A program made the translations under genes and the position numbers. Positions 1 to 10,639 of a stretch of DNA of 64,000 nt are shown here, one piece after another (the first letter of the stretch is position 1; each line of letters begins with the position of its first letter). Origin of the DNA: Dryobates pubescens (taxonomy: Eukaryota; Chordata; Aves; Piciformes; Picidae); assembly GCF_014839835.1 (NCBI RefSeq), contig NC_071614.1, positions 8,392,501 to 8,456,500 on the forward strand. Reading direction: 5' to 3'. Under the pieces are notes generated by a model. The model did not search any database and had not been told where the DNA came from. It saw only the letters and a list, made by a program, of their open reading frames with translations.

Positions 1-77
1 ATTTAAACAAGTCTTTAGCACCAAACATTCATGGCCATGAGTATATTAAAAAAGCCATTTTGTGTATGCTACTGCAG

Positions 78-141
78 GGTAATGAGGAAGTTCTCCACAA
101 TGGGACACGCATTAAAGGAGACATCAATATCTTATTATTAG
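78..141 (+). CDS. Exon of an MCM3-family replicative helicase (orphan, partial gene)
   Basis: A 64-nt open stretch is bounded by a good acceptor (ends actgcag) and a consensus donor (G|gtaagag). In frame it reads [21 protein letters not shown] plus one base of a Gly codon. MCM3 proteins have the matching segment just before the Walker A loop, roughly LENG(S/T)xIRGDINILLIGDP. The Gly split at the donor is the Gly of GDP. Other MCMs fit less well (MCM7 RGNINICLMG, MCM5 RGDINLLMLG). In the cell MCM3 is one of six ATPase subunits of the MCM2-7 helicase. The following exon (DPSVAKSQ... onward) was not found to the right, so the gene is either cut by a very long intron, decayed, or a lone relic. 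It could be a second, divergent MCM3 gene rather than the canonical one. Confidence 0.7.
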
Positions 142-902
142 GTAAGAGCATGTAGAGTTAATAGTGCATTGATAAGTTATTTTATTATCCACCCCCCCTG
201 CCCCCTCCATCCTGCCAGTGCAGCTCTGTTATGCAATATTAGCAAGAAAATAAAAGCCAAGCCAGTACAAAGACTCATTTTGTCTTATACAAGAATGTTT
301 GTTAGTGTCTCATGATCAATTTATTTTATCCTTGGGCACATTTTTACAATTATTTCTGTTTTGTCCCACACTTCCCTATTTACTTGACATCTGTTCTATG
401 TTTCTAACTAGTGCCAGCACGATGTGCAATCGAGTCTAATCCTGCACTGCTTGCTGGGGCGAGACACCCACTGATTTCAGGAATGGGCTTCAGTTTATCG
501 CTCAACTTGATGGAACTCTGCTGCTGCTGTCACTTGTAGGCATGGTGGCTGTTCAGTTGTGACTTCATTGCTTAAACATTTTGTTTTCAGTACCCATAAT
601 TAAGTTACATTAGCCTGGCAATGCTTTACTTGCTGCACAGCAGCTCCTGGCAGAGGTGTCAGCTTGCTCGCAGCAATCAAGCCCTTTACTTCTCTACACA
701 GCTTCAACCCAGTATTCCATAACTTGCTCTAAAAGCAGATGAACCTGAACCAAAAATCCTTTTGTGATTCTTCCTGGTTTTATTTCTTTCTCTTTTAAAC
801 GATTTTCTGTTTGAAATTCTTTCCAGTTTTCAATTCTTTCCTGTTTTCTGTTCTTCTCTTTCCTCAAGAGGGCAACTCACACACTTGCTCTCTAAGCTTC
901 CC
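142..902. other. Unique DNA downstream of the MCM3-like exon
   Basis: AT-rich single-copy sequence. I searched it on the plus strand for the MCM3 Walker A, Walker B (CIDEFDKM) and arginine-finger segments and found none. No repeat or RNA gene is recognisable. Confidence 0.4.
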
Positions 903-1084
903 GAAAGGAGGCTGGAGTGAGGTGGGTGTTCATTCTCTTCTCCCTAGTAACAGGTGATAGGACAAGAAGAAATGGCCTCAAGTTGCACCAGGGGAGGTTT
1001 AGATTGGATACCAGGAATGATTCCTTTACTGCAAGTGTGGTCAGGCATTGGAACAGGCTGCCCAGGGAGGTGGTGGAATGTGTT
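903..1084 (+). mobile_element. CR1 LINE 3'-region fragment
   Basis: It carries the CR1 blocks 'gtaacaggtgataggacaag', 'ttgcaccaggggaggttta' and 'aggctgcccagggaggtggt'. Both ends are truncated and there is no 3' tail. Confidence 0.85.
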
Positions 1085-1631
1085 CCTGCTCGTGACTGCT
1101 GGAATAACCAACAACATCAGGACAGCAAAACATCAGATCAACAAACAGGTACTGATGGGTTGCCTTTTCTCAGCCTGATTTGACAGTGATTTGCTCTGTG
1201 CTCTTACTTAAGCCTCCCAACAGTCCAAATTTAACTCTCTCTCTCTAATAAATTGAGGAAACTGATTTCCCATTTCCCAGTATTAGGGCAATTAATTGTA
1301 AAACCACTTTGTAACTACAGGAGCATCTATATAATTCAAATTGACTTTTGGCAGAACCTGAAAGCATCAAGATTCCAGTTTACTGGAACAATTAGCCCCT
1401 GACATCACCAGCAAATATTTAATGGCTATCCTTGAGGCCAAGTTCAGAGAGGTCTGGACCTGCATCCTGCAGTCCTTGAATCTGAAGAAGGCGACCATGC
1501 TGCTGCTTCTCCCTTCATTTCTTTTGCACAGCCATGGAGAGAAGTTTGGGCTCTGTTGGGACCCACAACATTGCCCCTTCCATTAAAGTTTGGTACTGCA
1601 CAGTTGAGCATTTACATGGGGTTGTCCTGTT

Positions 1632-1818
1632 AGAATCATAGAATCAATAAGGTTGGAAAAGACCTCAGAGATCACCAAGTCCAACCTATCACCCAACACC
1701 TCATGACTAACTAAACCATGGCTTCAAATGCCACATCCAATCCTTTTCTGAACACCTCCAGGGATGGTGACTCCACCACCTCCCTGGGCAGCACATTCCA
1801 GTAGCCAATTACTCTTTG
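1632..1818 (-). mobile_element. CR1 LINE 3' end, octamer-tail type
   Basis: Read on the minus strand it ends with the CR1 terminus 'gaggtcttttccaacctta' followed by attgattctatgattcta. It has the internal 'tagt(c)atgaggtgtt' signature of the octamer-tail group. It is the left arm of an inverted CR1 pair with 1990-2147. Confidence 0.9.
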
Positions 1819-1989
1819 TTGTTAAACACAACTGAAGATTGAGGTTTGAGGACAAATAAACTCTGCTGCAGCTGAGAAAAGACCTTTGACAGGGGCAATC
1901 CTGCTTCTGCGTGGCTCCAGCTGACACGATCCAAACTCTTATACAGTGATTTTTGGGAGGGGTGTGCAAAAACTATTCTGAGTCCACCA

Positions 1990-2147
1990 TCAGAGGTGGT
2001 GGAGTCACCATCCCTGGAGGTGTTCAAGAGGGGATTGGATGTGGCACTTGAAGCCATGGTTTAGTAGTCAAGAGGTGTTGGGTGATAGGTTGGACTTGAT
2101 GATCGCTGAGGTCTTTTCCAACCTTGTTTATGATTCTATGATTCTAT
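1990..2147 (+). mobile_element. CR1 LINE 3' end, octamer-tail type
   Basis: CR1 3' end in plus orientation, ending in tandem 'attctatg' units. It shares with the copy at 1632-1818 the uncommon 'gaagccatggttta' variant, where most copies here have 'ggtgccatggttta'. Confidence 0.9.
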
Positions 2148-2167
2148 CAGGTACTTAGACTTCAAGT

Positions 2168-2345
2168 ACTTTCAGCACCCCAGGGAGGTAGTTGAGGCCC
2201 CATCCCTGGAGACATTCAAGGTCAGGCTTTACAGGGCTCTGGGCAGCCTGGTCTAGTGGAGGATGCCCCTGCTTACTGCAGAGGGGCTTGGACTAGATGA
2301 CCTTGAGAGGTCCTTTCCAACCCAAACCATTCTATGGTTCTTTGA
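2168..2345 (+). mobile_element. CR1 LINE 3' end, diverged subfamily
   Basis: It carries 'ccagggaggtagttgaggcc', 'gcagcctggtctagtggagg' and 'ggacttagatga'-like blocks and ends 'ccattctatggttct'. It follows the previous CR1 with only about 20 bp between. Confidence 0.8.
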
Positions 2346-2764
2346 AGCCAAGCACTCCCAGACACTGCACAAGTTATTCAGCACAGGTTAAGCACCCACA
2401 TATATGCTGAATGAACTGATAGTAAGGAAGGGTCAGGATCTCTCTTCTGTTTATTAGGATCTTTAATTTTCTTGCAGTGCTCTAAAACCAGGATGCAGAA
2501 GGCTTTTTCCCTGCAGCTGAAACATAGCAAAGTGCTGTGCTTTCCCTAAGACACTTCCACCATCAGCAGGGGGCTGACAGGAAGGCAGTTGAGAGCAGCT
2601 GGAACTGCTGATTAAGAAACTGCTGCTCAGCCTTGCATTTCCTAAGATATCAAACTTTCCCTCTTTTGAGCTCTAAATCCCTCCTGTTGTGCAGTGGGCC
2701 CTGTGCACCCAGCTGCTAGCACCCACGTGCCTGAGCTCCTGCACCCCAGCCCATGGGGGGTTTT
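2346..2764. other. Unique DNA without recognisable feature
   Basis: No exon, repeat or RNA gene could be supported here on either strand. Confidence 0.3.
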
Positions 2765-3018
2765 CATAGAACCATAGAATTGTTTAGGTTGGAAAAGACC
2801 TCTAACATCATCAGGTCCAGCTGCTGACCCAACACCATGGCCATTAAACCGTGTCCTGAAGTGCCATGTCTACACTTGGTTTGAACTCCTCCAGGGATGG
2901 TGACTCCACCACCTCCCTGGGCAGCCTGTTCCAATGCTTGACCACCCTTGCAGTAAAGAAATCATTCCTGATACCCAATCTAATCCTCCCCTGGTGCAAC
3001 TTGAGGCCATTTCCTTGG
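2765..3018 (-). mobile_element. CR1 LINE 3' fragment
   Basis: It starts with tail sequence 'catagaaccatagaattg' on the plus strand. The reverse complements of the CR1 core blocks follow (ccagggatggtgactccacc; ctcccctggtgcaacttgag). Confidence 0.9.
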
Positions 3019-4329
3019 TAAAGAAGCCTTGAAATGGTTTTGATGTCACCTAATAAAAAAAAGGAAAAGTGTTTTATAGCTGAAGAACATTTATGGAATG
3101 GAAAACAAAAGATAATTTGTAGCCCACCCTGTCCGAGTCCACCAGGTCATTGAGATGCTGTGGGAAACAAGTGAGAAACATGCAGGTCAGCCCAGGCACA
3201 GCCAGGCTGAGAGTGAGCTGACCTGCCTGAGAAGTGGTTTGTGCAAGATGGATTATAAATCACAGCAAGTGGCAGGAAGTGGTGCAAGGGGCACCATCTA
3301 ACCTAGGCACTCAGGCATGACTATGGAGTAAATGAAAGCAGTTTGGTGACTGCTGGCATAAAGGGTGGAGTGGCTTGTTTGTTTGGACCCTGGGGAGGGA
3401 AAAGGTAAATAATCCTTTGAGGAAAAAAGGGTAAATTGCTCCTTTCTATTGCTCCTTTCCCCACTTTTCATTTGAGAAATCCCCTCGAGGTGTCTGGAAC
3501 CACAATGTGTCTGTCACTGCTTGTATTTCTCAGAAATTCAGATTTGCCCCAAAGATTCACTCCTGGGGAAAGGTGTTTGCCTGCCAGTGCTCTGCAGGTC
3601 TGTTATGGGCAGAGGTGTAGCTAGGGAGGAGGTTTGGTGGCAGCCAGCTTGCTGTACATTTCCCACCCCGTGACTGCACGGGGAGCTGGCCAGGAGAGCC
3701 AGCGTGGGGCACAGCACTGGCAGAAGGGATGGGGTGTGGGGTGGAGACTTCCCTCCCAAGGGAGAACAAATATTTATATGTTTCTTCAGTGGCTCTGTGA
3801 AACAGACAGTTGGTCTCCACCAGTTCCTCAAGGCAAGAACCACTCTTATTCATTGCCCCCAGAAGCAGCCCATGCAGGGATGAGCTCTCTCCTAGGGACA
3901 GCAAAGCCAGGACCACAGGGTACCACCACTGGCCTTGTGCCCAGCAGAGGCCATGGAAGGGGTTATGCTTACAAGTTTCAGGCTTCCAGCTTCCAGTAAA
4001 GTATGTCTTGTGTGACATTTGTGCCACTGCAGCCTCCACATCACCCTGGCTGCCAACTTCCCAGACCTTCCTAAGGGAGAGAGCTGCCTAAAGAGGCTCT
4101 GCACACTGCAGCTGTGGCAGCCAGCGCTTCTCTTTCCAGTTCTCCCAATCACAGACACTAAGGATTAAGCAGGATCATCATTCTTTTATCCTGGGCAAAC
4201 CTGCAGTTGTCCTGAGTGCTTGCAGAGCTGTTTCTTTACCAGCTGAGCTGGTGGATACTTTCATTTTCTGTTTCTCTCCTTGCCTCCAGCTTGCTCTGAC
4301 AAATATTTCCTGGTGACAAAAGCATGATG
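3019..4329. other. Unique DNA; open frames but no recognisable gene
   Basis: Several overlapping open frames of 90-160 codons occur on both strands between 3436 and 4158. They have no recognisable domain and no splice context, and they overlap in many frames, so I read them as chance. The last exon of MEP1B could lie here but was not identified. Confidence 0.3.
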
Positions 4330-4474
4330 GATTCCCCTGTGTTGGACAGTTTTAAAACTCAGCTTCACAGAGTGCTGGGCCAGCTCATTTCAACTCTCCT
4401 GTACCTAGAAAGGTTGAACTAAATGCTCCTTGGGGTCCCTTCCAACCTGGCATTCTGTGACTCTGTGATACTTT
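4330..4474 (+). mobile_element. CR1 LINE 3' end, diverged
   Basis: It ends with 'ccttggggtcccttccaacc' and 'attctgtgactctgtgata'. The upstream part is strongly diverged and the copy is about 145 bp. Confidence 0.75.
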
Positions 4475-5440
4475 GACGGATGGCATCTGTGTCTTAGCAA
4501 AAACCCCTGAGCTCCAATACCAATGGAAAAGGAGAGCTGGGGGTGGGGTGGAAGTATAATACTAATTCTATGTCCTGATCTACCCCTAAAGATGCCAACT
4601 CATGACTCCTGCCAAGCACCCTGGAACCATGTCTGCCTGGTGTGGGTGGGATGAGACACCTGAGGTGCTTAGCTGCAGCAGGAGAGCTGGAGTCTGCCTT
4701 TAGACATTGCAGTGCCAGCCAGACTGTGAGACATTCTGATTCAGTGATTTGCTACTTGTGCAGGAGCTGGAGTGAGCAAACTGAGCTGTCTGATGCAAAT
4801 GGCAATGAAATTGGTCTAGTTTGCCCTGTCAGGAGCAGGATCTGTGTGTACTGTTTAGCATAGACATTAGGTGCCATGACTAACAGATTTTTTTGTAATG
4901 CTGAGATTCTTGGAGACTGATAAGAAGCTAGAACAGCCTACCTTGTTTATTTGTTTGGTTTTGAACTCCACACCTGAGGCACTGACTTGAAGATTGCCAT
5001 TCTTTTCTTTCTTTCTTTTCTTGTTAAGGCCCTGCTGTGACTCCTGATAGACTCAGCAGTGGGGAATGAGTCATGCACACAGCTCCACACACAAGGTGCA
5101 CATACTCTGCTGGGTCCAGCTGTACAGCTAGTCTGGAGCCCAGAAAAGGAGGAGCAGAGAAGGCAACATCCACTGAAGCCTGGGTCTTTGCTGAGGGGGC
5201 AGCCACTGGGTACAAGCAGAGACCTACACTGGAATGAGGAACGGGAGTAGTCAGTCTGAGGAGTCAAATTCCACAGCTCCAGCCCTTGATCTGGGCAGTG
5301 TGGGTACCCAATAATGGGCAATGGGCTTTCTGTACCAGTCCTGAACTGCAGAGAGTGGAATGTGCAGCCAGGGTGGGTACTTGCAGCTCCAGGGCACACA
5401 CAAAGTGAAGGTACCTGGGAAGATTGTGACATTCTTGTGA
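4475..5440. other. Unique DNA; no gene supported
   Basis: There is one long minus-strand open frame (about 170 codons, 4947-5468), partly overlapping the CR1 that follows. It lacks recognisable domains and is best treated as non-coding. Confidence 0.3.
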
Positions 5441-5718
5441 CAAGTTGGTCTCTTCTCCCTGGTGACAAGTGCTAGGATGAGAGGAAGGAGCCTCAAGCTG
5501 CACCAAGGGAGGTTTAGATTGAGTATTAGAAGAAACTTCCTCACTGAAAGGGCTTCTCAAACCGGCTGCCCAAGGAGGTTGTTGAATCCCCATCCCTTGA
5601 GGGATTTAAAAGAGGCAGAGATGTGGTGCTCAGGGACGTGGTTTAGCACCAGACTTGGCAGGGAATGGTTTGACCTGATGATTTTAAAGGCTTTTCCAAC
5701 CAAAATGATTCTCTGAAA
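5441..5718 (+). mobile_element. CR1 LINE 3' end
   Basis: It has the block order ttggtctcttctccc, gcctcaagctgcaccaaggg, ggctgcccaaggaggttg and ggtttagcacc, and ends 'ttccaaccaaaatgattct'. It is the same subfamily as the copy at 50197-50756, which shares 'agaggcagagatgtggtgct'. Confidence 0.88.
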
Positions 5719-6770
5719 TCCTTGTTCCGAATTCTGACCTGAATCCCCACCGTGTGAGAAGGATGAGAAAGCGAAGTGGAACTTGGTGGAGCTTCAGCAC
5801 TGGTGTGGTTTATTTCTTATTAGTATCTCAGTAATTTCACACAGAGTTTACATTAAAGGATTTTAATAAAGCTTTCAGGGAATAAATCTGCTTTAGGAAA
5901 AAGTAAAGCAAACACCCAGGCTGGAAGCCCATGCATGGCTCTTTGTCTGACCAAGGCAGTATCTGATCTGTGGTGAATATCTGCATTAGCTATAAATGTG
6001 TTAGCTTAATTTTGAAGAAGTGCATTTGTTTCATTAAAAATCATAGGTGCAGTTGGAAAGTAGGAAAAGTCTCTCTAAAGCAGGAAAGTCATCTCCAGAG
6101 GAAAGCTGTAGGACCTGAGCTAGTGAACCTCCATTGCTGGTTGTACAAGAGGTGACCACTACAGAGGCATTGCAACCTTAACCAGTTAGATTCCAAATCC
6201 AGGCTAAGCAACTGTTCATAAAGAGCACTCCAGCTGAAATGCTTCATTTCTTAAACCAGGTGTGTAATTTTAATCTCTCACCTCCTTTCTTCACAGAAAA
6301 AAAATTGCCATCAGTGTAAATCAGTTGTGCTGCAGCATGTGAGGAAAAACATGTGTTTGTTCAGGAGCTTGAGCTAGGTGTATGACTTTTGTGATAGCCA
6401 AGAGAGGGCAAGATTGAATCCTGAGGGACTTCCTGAGTGGCTCTCCTGTGTTATTTATAAAACAACAACCACAAAGTATTTTCCTCTTGAGTATTTTTTA
6501 GGTCAGTTAATGACATAAACATAACCTCAGCCTCTTTTGGCTCTCCAGAATCTGCACGCCACTGAAAAGTGAGTCGCTCATACTGGGAGAGTCAGCTTTA
6601 AGTTGTGCTCTTCACTGATCACTGAGTGAAACAACTAAGCAGAAGATGAAGGGGGGTTTTATCCTCTGGAAGTTTAGCATTTCAGGATACACCCTGTGGA
6701 ATTTGTAGCTGGCAAAATGCATTGCTCTGTGTATTAAGCTCTCTTCTGATGGAAGCACAAATAAGTATTT
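5719..6770. other. Unique AT-rich DNA
   Basis: No exon, repeat or RNA gene recognised. A low-complexity purine-rich patch occurs around 6280-6310. Confidence 0.3.
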
Positions 6771-7222
6771 GGAATGGAATGGAATAGAATCAGTCAGGGT
6801 TGGAAGAGACCACAAGGATTATCTAGTTCCAACCCCCCTGCCATGAGCAGGGACACCTCACACTAGATCAGGCTGGCCAGAGCCTCATCCAGCCCGGTCT
6901 TAAACACCTCCAGGGATGGGGTCTCAACCACCTCCCTGGACAACCCATTCCAGGGCTTCACGACTCTCATGGGGAAGAACTTCCTCCTCACGTCCAGTCT
7001 GAACCTCCCCACCTCCAGCTTCATTCCATTCCCCCTAGTCCTATCACTACCTGAGATCCTGAGAAGTCCCTCCCCAGCCTTCTTGTAGGCCCCCTTCAGA
7101 TACTGGAAGGCCACAATTAGGTCACCTCGGAGCCTTCTTTTCTCCAGACTGAACAGCCCCAACTCTTTCAGTCTGTCCTCATAGGAGAGGTGCTCCAGCC
7201 CTCTGCTCATCCTCATGGCCCT
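6771..7222 (-). mobile_element. CR1 LINE 3' end, about 450 bp
   Basis: It reads on the minus strand as the end of CR1 ORF2: a frame of about 118 codons contains [20 protein letters not shown] and [20 protein letters not shown], typical of the CR1 C-terminal coding region. The 3' end lies at the left, with an irregular ggaatggaat tail. Confidence 0.92.
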
Positions 7223-7230
7223 AGAATGAA

Positions 7231-7355
7231 ACAGACTAGAATGGAATAGACTAGACTAGACTAGATTAGACTAGACTAGACCTGACTTGACTTGACTTGA
7301 CTTGACTTGACTTGACTTGACTTGACTTGAATTGAATTGAATTGAATTGAATTGA
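7231..7355. repeat. Pentanucleotide satellite tract (ctaga / cttga / attga)
   Basis: Three successive blocks of 5-bp units, about 125 bp in all: ctaga-like, then gacttgactt repeats, then gaattgaatt repeats. The tract runs directly into the 3' end of the minus-strand CR1 at 7356, so it is the expanded CR1 tail. Confidence 0.9.
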
Positions 7356-7430
7356 CCAGGTTGGAAAAGACCTTTGAGATCATCGGGTCCAGCCTATCAC
7401 CCAACACCATCAAATCAAGTAAACCATGGC
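7356..7430 (-). mobile_element. CR1 LINE 3' terminus, pentamer-tail type
   Basis: Only the last 75 bp of CR1 remain (ccaggttggaaaagaccttt...aaaccatggcc). It carries the 'atcaaatcaagtaaacc' signature that goes with pentanucleotide tails in this window. Confidence 0.85.
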
Positions 7431-8800
7431 CATTTCATGGAATATATCTTTAAAAGAAATAATAAAAATGCACAACTGCTCTCTGCAGTCACAAATCTGG
7501 TCGTTTACATCTGAAATGCTCACTCTTTTTAAAAGTATTTTAGCCAGGCCTGAATTTCTGAGCAGCTTCATTTGTGTCTTCTTAACTCCATGTAAATCTA
7601 TGTGCATATCTTAATGGAAGGCACATTTGGGGGATTATTTGCATGAAAGCTGCTGATGAAGACATGTCAAAATAGGAAAGTTATTTTAAGCCAGCTATAG
7701 TGGGGTATCTTCCTATCCAGGGTGTTTGTTAGCTCTGACAAATCTTTCTTAATTTTGTCTGGCTGTTTTCATGAATCTTTGAGCTCCAACAAAAGCTAAT
7801 AAAACCAGCTCTGAATGCTTTAAATATAACTGCATTTCAGAGAATATTAATCAGAGGAGGACTCCATGTGTAGTGGCGGTACAGAAGCACACACAGTTGT
7901 TGCTTTGTGCCTTGCAGTGGCAGTCAGAGGAAGGCTACTTCCTTCGTCACGTTTCCATACCTTTGAACCGCTGTTGCCCGGCGTTAGGGTAAATTGCACA
8001 ACAAATGTTATGATCATCAGCATCCATTCCAGGGAATTAAAGTAGCTGCTGACCTTTAAAAGTGAACATATTCATGTAACAGTCTACCAGCCATCTGGTG
8101 TGACCTGACATTTCTATTACTGTCTCCTGCAGCCCTCCTGCCAAACGCTGCAAGTGTGATGATCTGTGCCCATGGTGACTGCCATCTTCCTCTGCAGAGT
8201 GTCCTCAGGGAAGCACACTTCACTTCCTCTGGTCCCTCTCCTATTTCCATGCCTACTCTGTTCCCCAAATCCCACTGAATTGCAGCCTTCCTTGTCAAAT
8301 CCATTGGTCCCTCTTCCTCAGCCGATGTGCCCAGTCAGAAATGGTCCCAAGTGATCTCTCCATCCCAAGTCCAGAATGCAGCTGCTTCTCTTCATGCTTG
8401 CAGATCTGGCCTGTAGTAAGGTTGAGTGTGTATCATCTGAGACACACAGACACCACTTATAATGCTAGCCAAGTTCCCACAAGTGCAGACAGTTCCAGTC
8501 TTTTCCCCTCTTCCAGTCAATCAGAATAGAGATAGAAGTTCTCTGGTGAGACCACACATCCACATTCACAGCCCCCTTCTGTGCTGGTACAGCCTCTAAA
8601 CCTGTTTGATATCCATGAACATAGGGATGTGTAACTGGTGTGCAAGTCACTTTCTCCTTAACAGCAATGTGATGTTTGCTACTAAACATCTGCACCCCTC
8701 ACAGACTCAGCACACAAGCATTCCCACAATCACAGATCCCCTGAATATCAGCAGGGGCTCTCAGTCTTCCTGGTAGCTATTCCTGGACCGTGGGTAGGTT
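7431..8800. other. Unique DNA, no gene recognised
   Basis: There is AT-rich sequence to about 8050, then more C-rich sequence on the plus strand. No splice-supported exon was found, though the missing 3'-terminal exon and 3' UTR of MEP1B should lie somewhere between here and 11951. Confidence 0.3.
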
Positions 8801-9480
8801 CCCTTACCTCAACCACTGCGTCAGATTGAGTCCTCCAGATGTGGAAATGTTTCCTCCAACTCACCAGTTAATCCAGCTTGAAGTTTGCCAGTGAATTTTC
8901 ATCCACACAGAGAGGATTAAGTCACTGAAGATCTCTAAACACCCCCAGGTCTCTCCCCTTGCCAGCACTTAGATGTTTTACACACCCACAGACAACCCAG
9001 TCCATCCAGTTGCTGACACCCTGAATGGCTATTCTCCAGTTTCTGGCACTTGGACCTTTCAACACACATACAATACACACTCCAGTCCCTCCAGTTTAGC
9101 TGGTGTTTAGAAGTGCAAGCCCCATGACCCACAGTCCCTCTATTTACTATCACACAGACTCTTGCACTCCAGCCCCTCTGTGTGCTACCACCTATACCTA
9201 CCAGCCCTAAGACCTGTGGTCTCTTCTGGTTAATGACACCCAGCTCTCTTTTGCAGGGTGCTCTCTCCAGTTGCTGGCACTATTTCCCTGCACTGGTTCC
9301 TCTCTGATCCACCACCATCATTCCCATTTTATCTGGATCCTTTGATTTTTGGACAAAACATTCCCTGGTCATTTTCACACAAGTCCACAAGCCTCTTCTG
9401 ACAGCCCATATCCCCAGCAGCCTCATGTTTCCCATAATACTCATGTTAATCATGTTTCCCCCTTGCTATCAGTTAAAAAT
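8800..9480. repeat. Degenerate C-rich tandem array (unit around 'ccagtccctccagtttgctg')
   Basis: Variants of a motif like 'agtccctccagtt' followed by 'ctggcac' recur at about 9001, 9033, 9083, 9132, 9168 and 9265, with weaker copies near 8865 and 8945. Spacing is irregular (30-90 bp). The strand is strongly biased to C and T. I read it as an old, decayed minisatellite. Confidence 0.4.
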
Positions 9481-10207
9481 TGACGTTGGGGTTGACATTC
9501 TTGAAGGCTCTGCCTGAGTAATTCCTTTAATGGACCATCAATCAGGAGCTGAAGCATTCTGCATCCTCATTATTGTCTCTGGTGTGACTTCCTCATTAAT
9601 GTTTGTGTGTCTGTTTGGTTAATTTATCACTTTCTTTATTACCTGTTATTTCTTTTATAGTGAGCAGACCACAACCAAATCACCTAGTGAACCAGAGGCT
9701 CCCACACTCCATGCACCCTCACTACTCACTGGCAGCTGTTGCAGGACTCAGAACTGCTGGGCGCCCTGCGATTACAGGGTCTAACTCCCTTTTATTATAG
9801 ACATCCATGTCATGAGGAGATAGCAAACCTAGACTCTGCTGTGCTGATTGGAAGCCAAGATGCAGGTCAACATCTATTCTTCATGTTCAGGTGGACCTAA
9901 AGGACAGGGCAGGCACGGCACACAACAGCTTTCCGTTTATCTCCACTGCATGGCAATACACAACACTGCCAGACACTTCACTGACTTTAGCACAGTACTT
10001 TATCCAGATGAGGAATTATTTGCCAGACTTTACAAACCTTTATCATGATGCTTGAGATAAAAATAACAGAAAGAATGATGACCCAGTTGTGGTTCTCCAG
10101 TGATGTTCATCTTGTGCCTTTGATGCTTGCTGGCGTTGTCTTCAGAAGGATGTTTTATTAACCTGGGTGGGGGGAGAAATAAACCTGCATTTTAAAAGGG
10201 TGTAGGG

Positions 10208-10353
10208 AAGGGAACTGGGGAAGTTTAGTCTTGAGGAGAGAAGGCTGAAAGGGGATCATCTTGGTTTAGCTGATTAGATAGTATTGGATGATAGGTTGGA
10301 CTTGGTGATCACAAAGATCTCTTCCAACCTGGTTAATTCTATTCTATCTTATT
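10208..10353 (+). mobile_element. CR1 LINE 3' end, pentamer-tail type, internally deleted
   Basis: The 'gaagtttagtcttgaggaga' block jumps directly to 'tggtttagctgattagatag', so the middle of the element is missing. It ends 'ccaacctggttaattctatt', the pentamer-tail signature. Confidence 0.8.
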
Positions 10354-10360
10354 AATGTAT

Positions 10361-10496
10361 GGACAATGAGCAATGGTTACAAGCTGGAACACAGGAGGTT
10401 CCACCTCAGCATGAGGAGAAACTTCTTTACTGTGAGAATGACAGTGCACTGGATCAGGCTGCCCAGAGAGGTGGTGGAATCTCCTTCTCTGGAGTA
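10361..10496 (+). mobile_element. CR1 LINE fragment, separate copy
   Basis: It has 'agctggaacacaggaggttcc', 'aacttctttactgtgag' and 'aggctgcccagagaggtggt'. It belongs to the same subfamily as the copy at 30018-30183 and lies about 8 bp after the previous CR1 tail. Confidence 0.8.
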
Positions 10497-10639
10497 GCGG
10501 TGGTGGAAGAGAGGAGGGTTTGAATGAAGTGGCTTTCTGGTGTTCAGATAAATGACCTCTTTAATTCCTAAGCTGGAGACTCCAGACTTCAAAAATGTGA
10601 CAACTTCAATGTACTTCTGACTGATTTACTTTACTTTTC

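Noticed and set aside
361-540. Possible next exon of the MCM3-like gene after 'ttctaactag' at about 411
   Set aside because: The translation in the required phase shows no Walker A (DPSVAKSQ-like) sequence.
3436-4158. Overlapping open frames of 88-160 codons on both strands
   Set aside because: No recognisable domain or splice signals. Several frames are open at once, as in GC-moderate non-coding DNA.
4947-5468. Minus-strand frame of 173 codons
   Set aside because: It runs into a CR1 element, has low complexity in places and shows no family resemblance.
9848-10048. Possible last exon of MEP1B or a small gene
   Set aside because: No minus-strand match to an NQHAF-type ending and no convincing acceptor. 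The plus-strand frame of 66 codons has no recognisable similarity.
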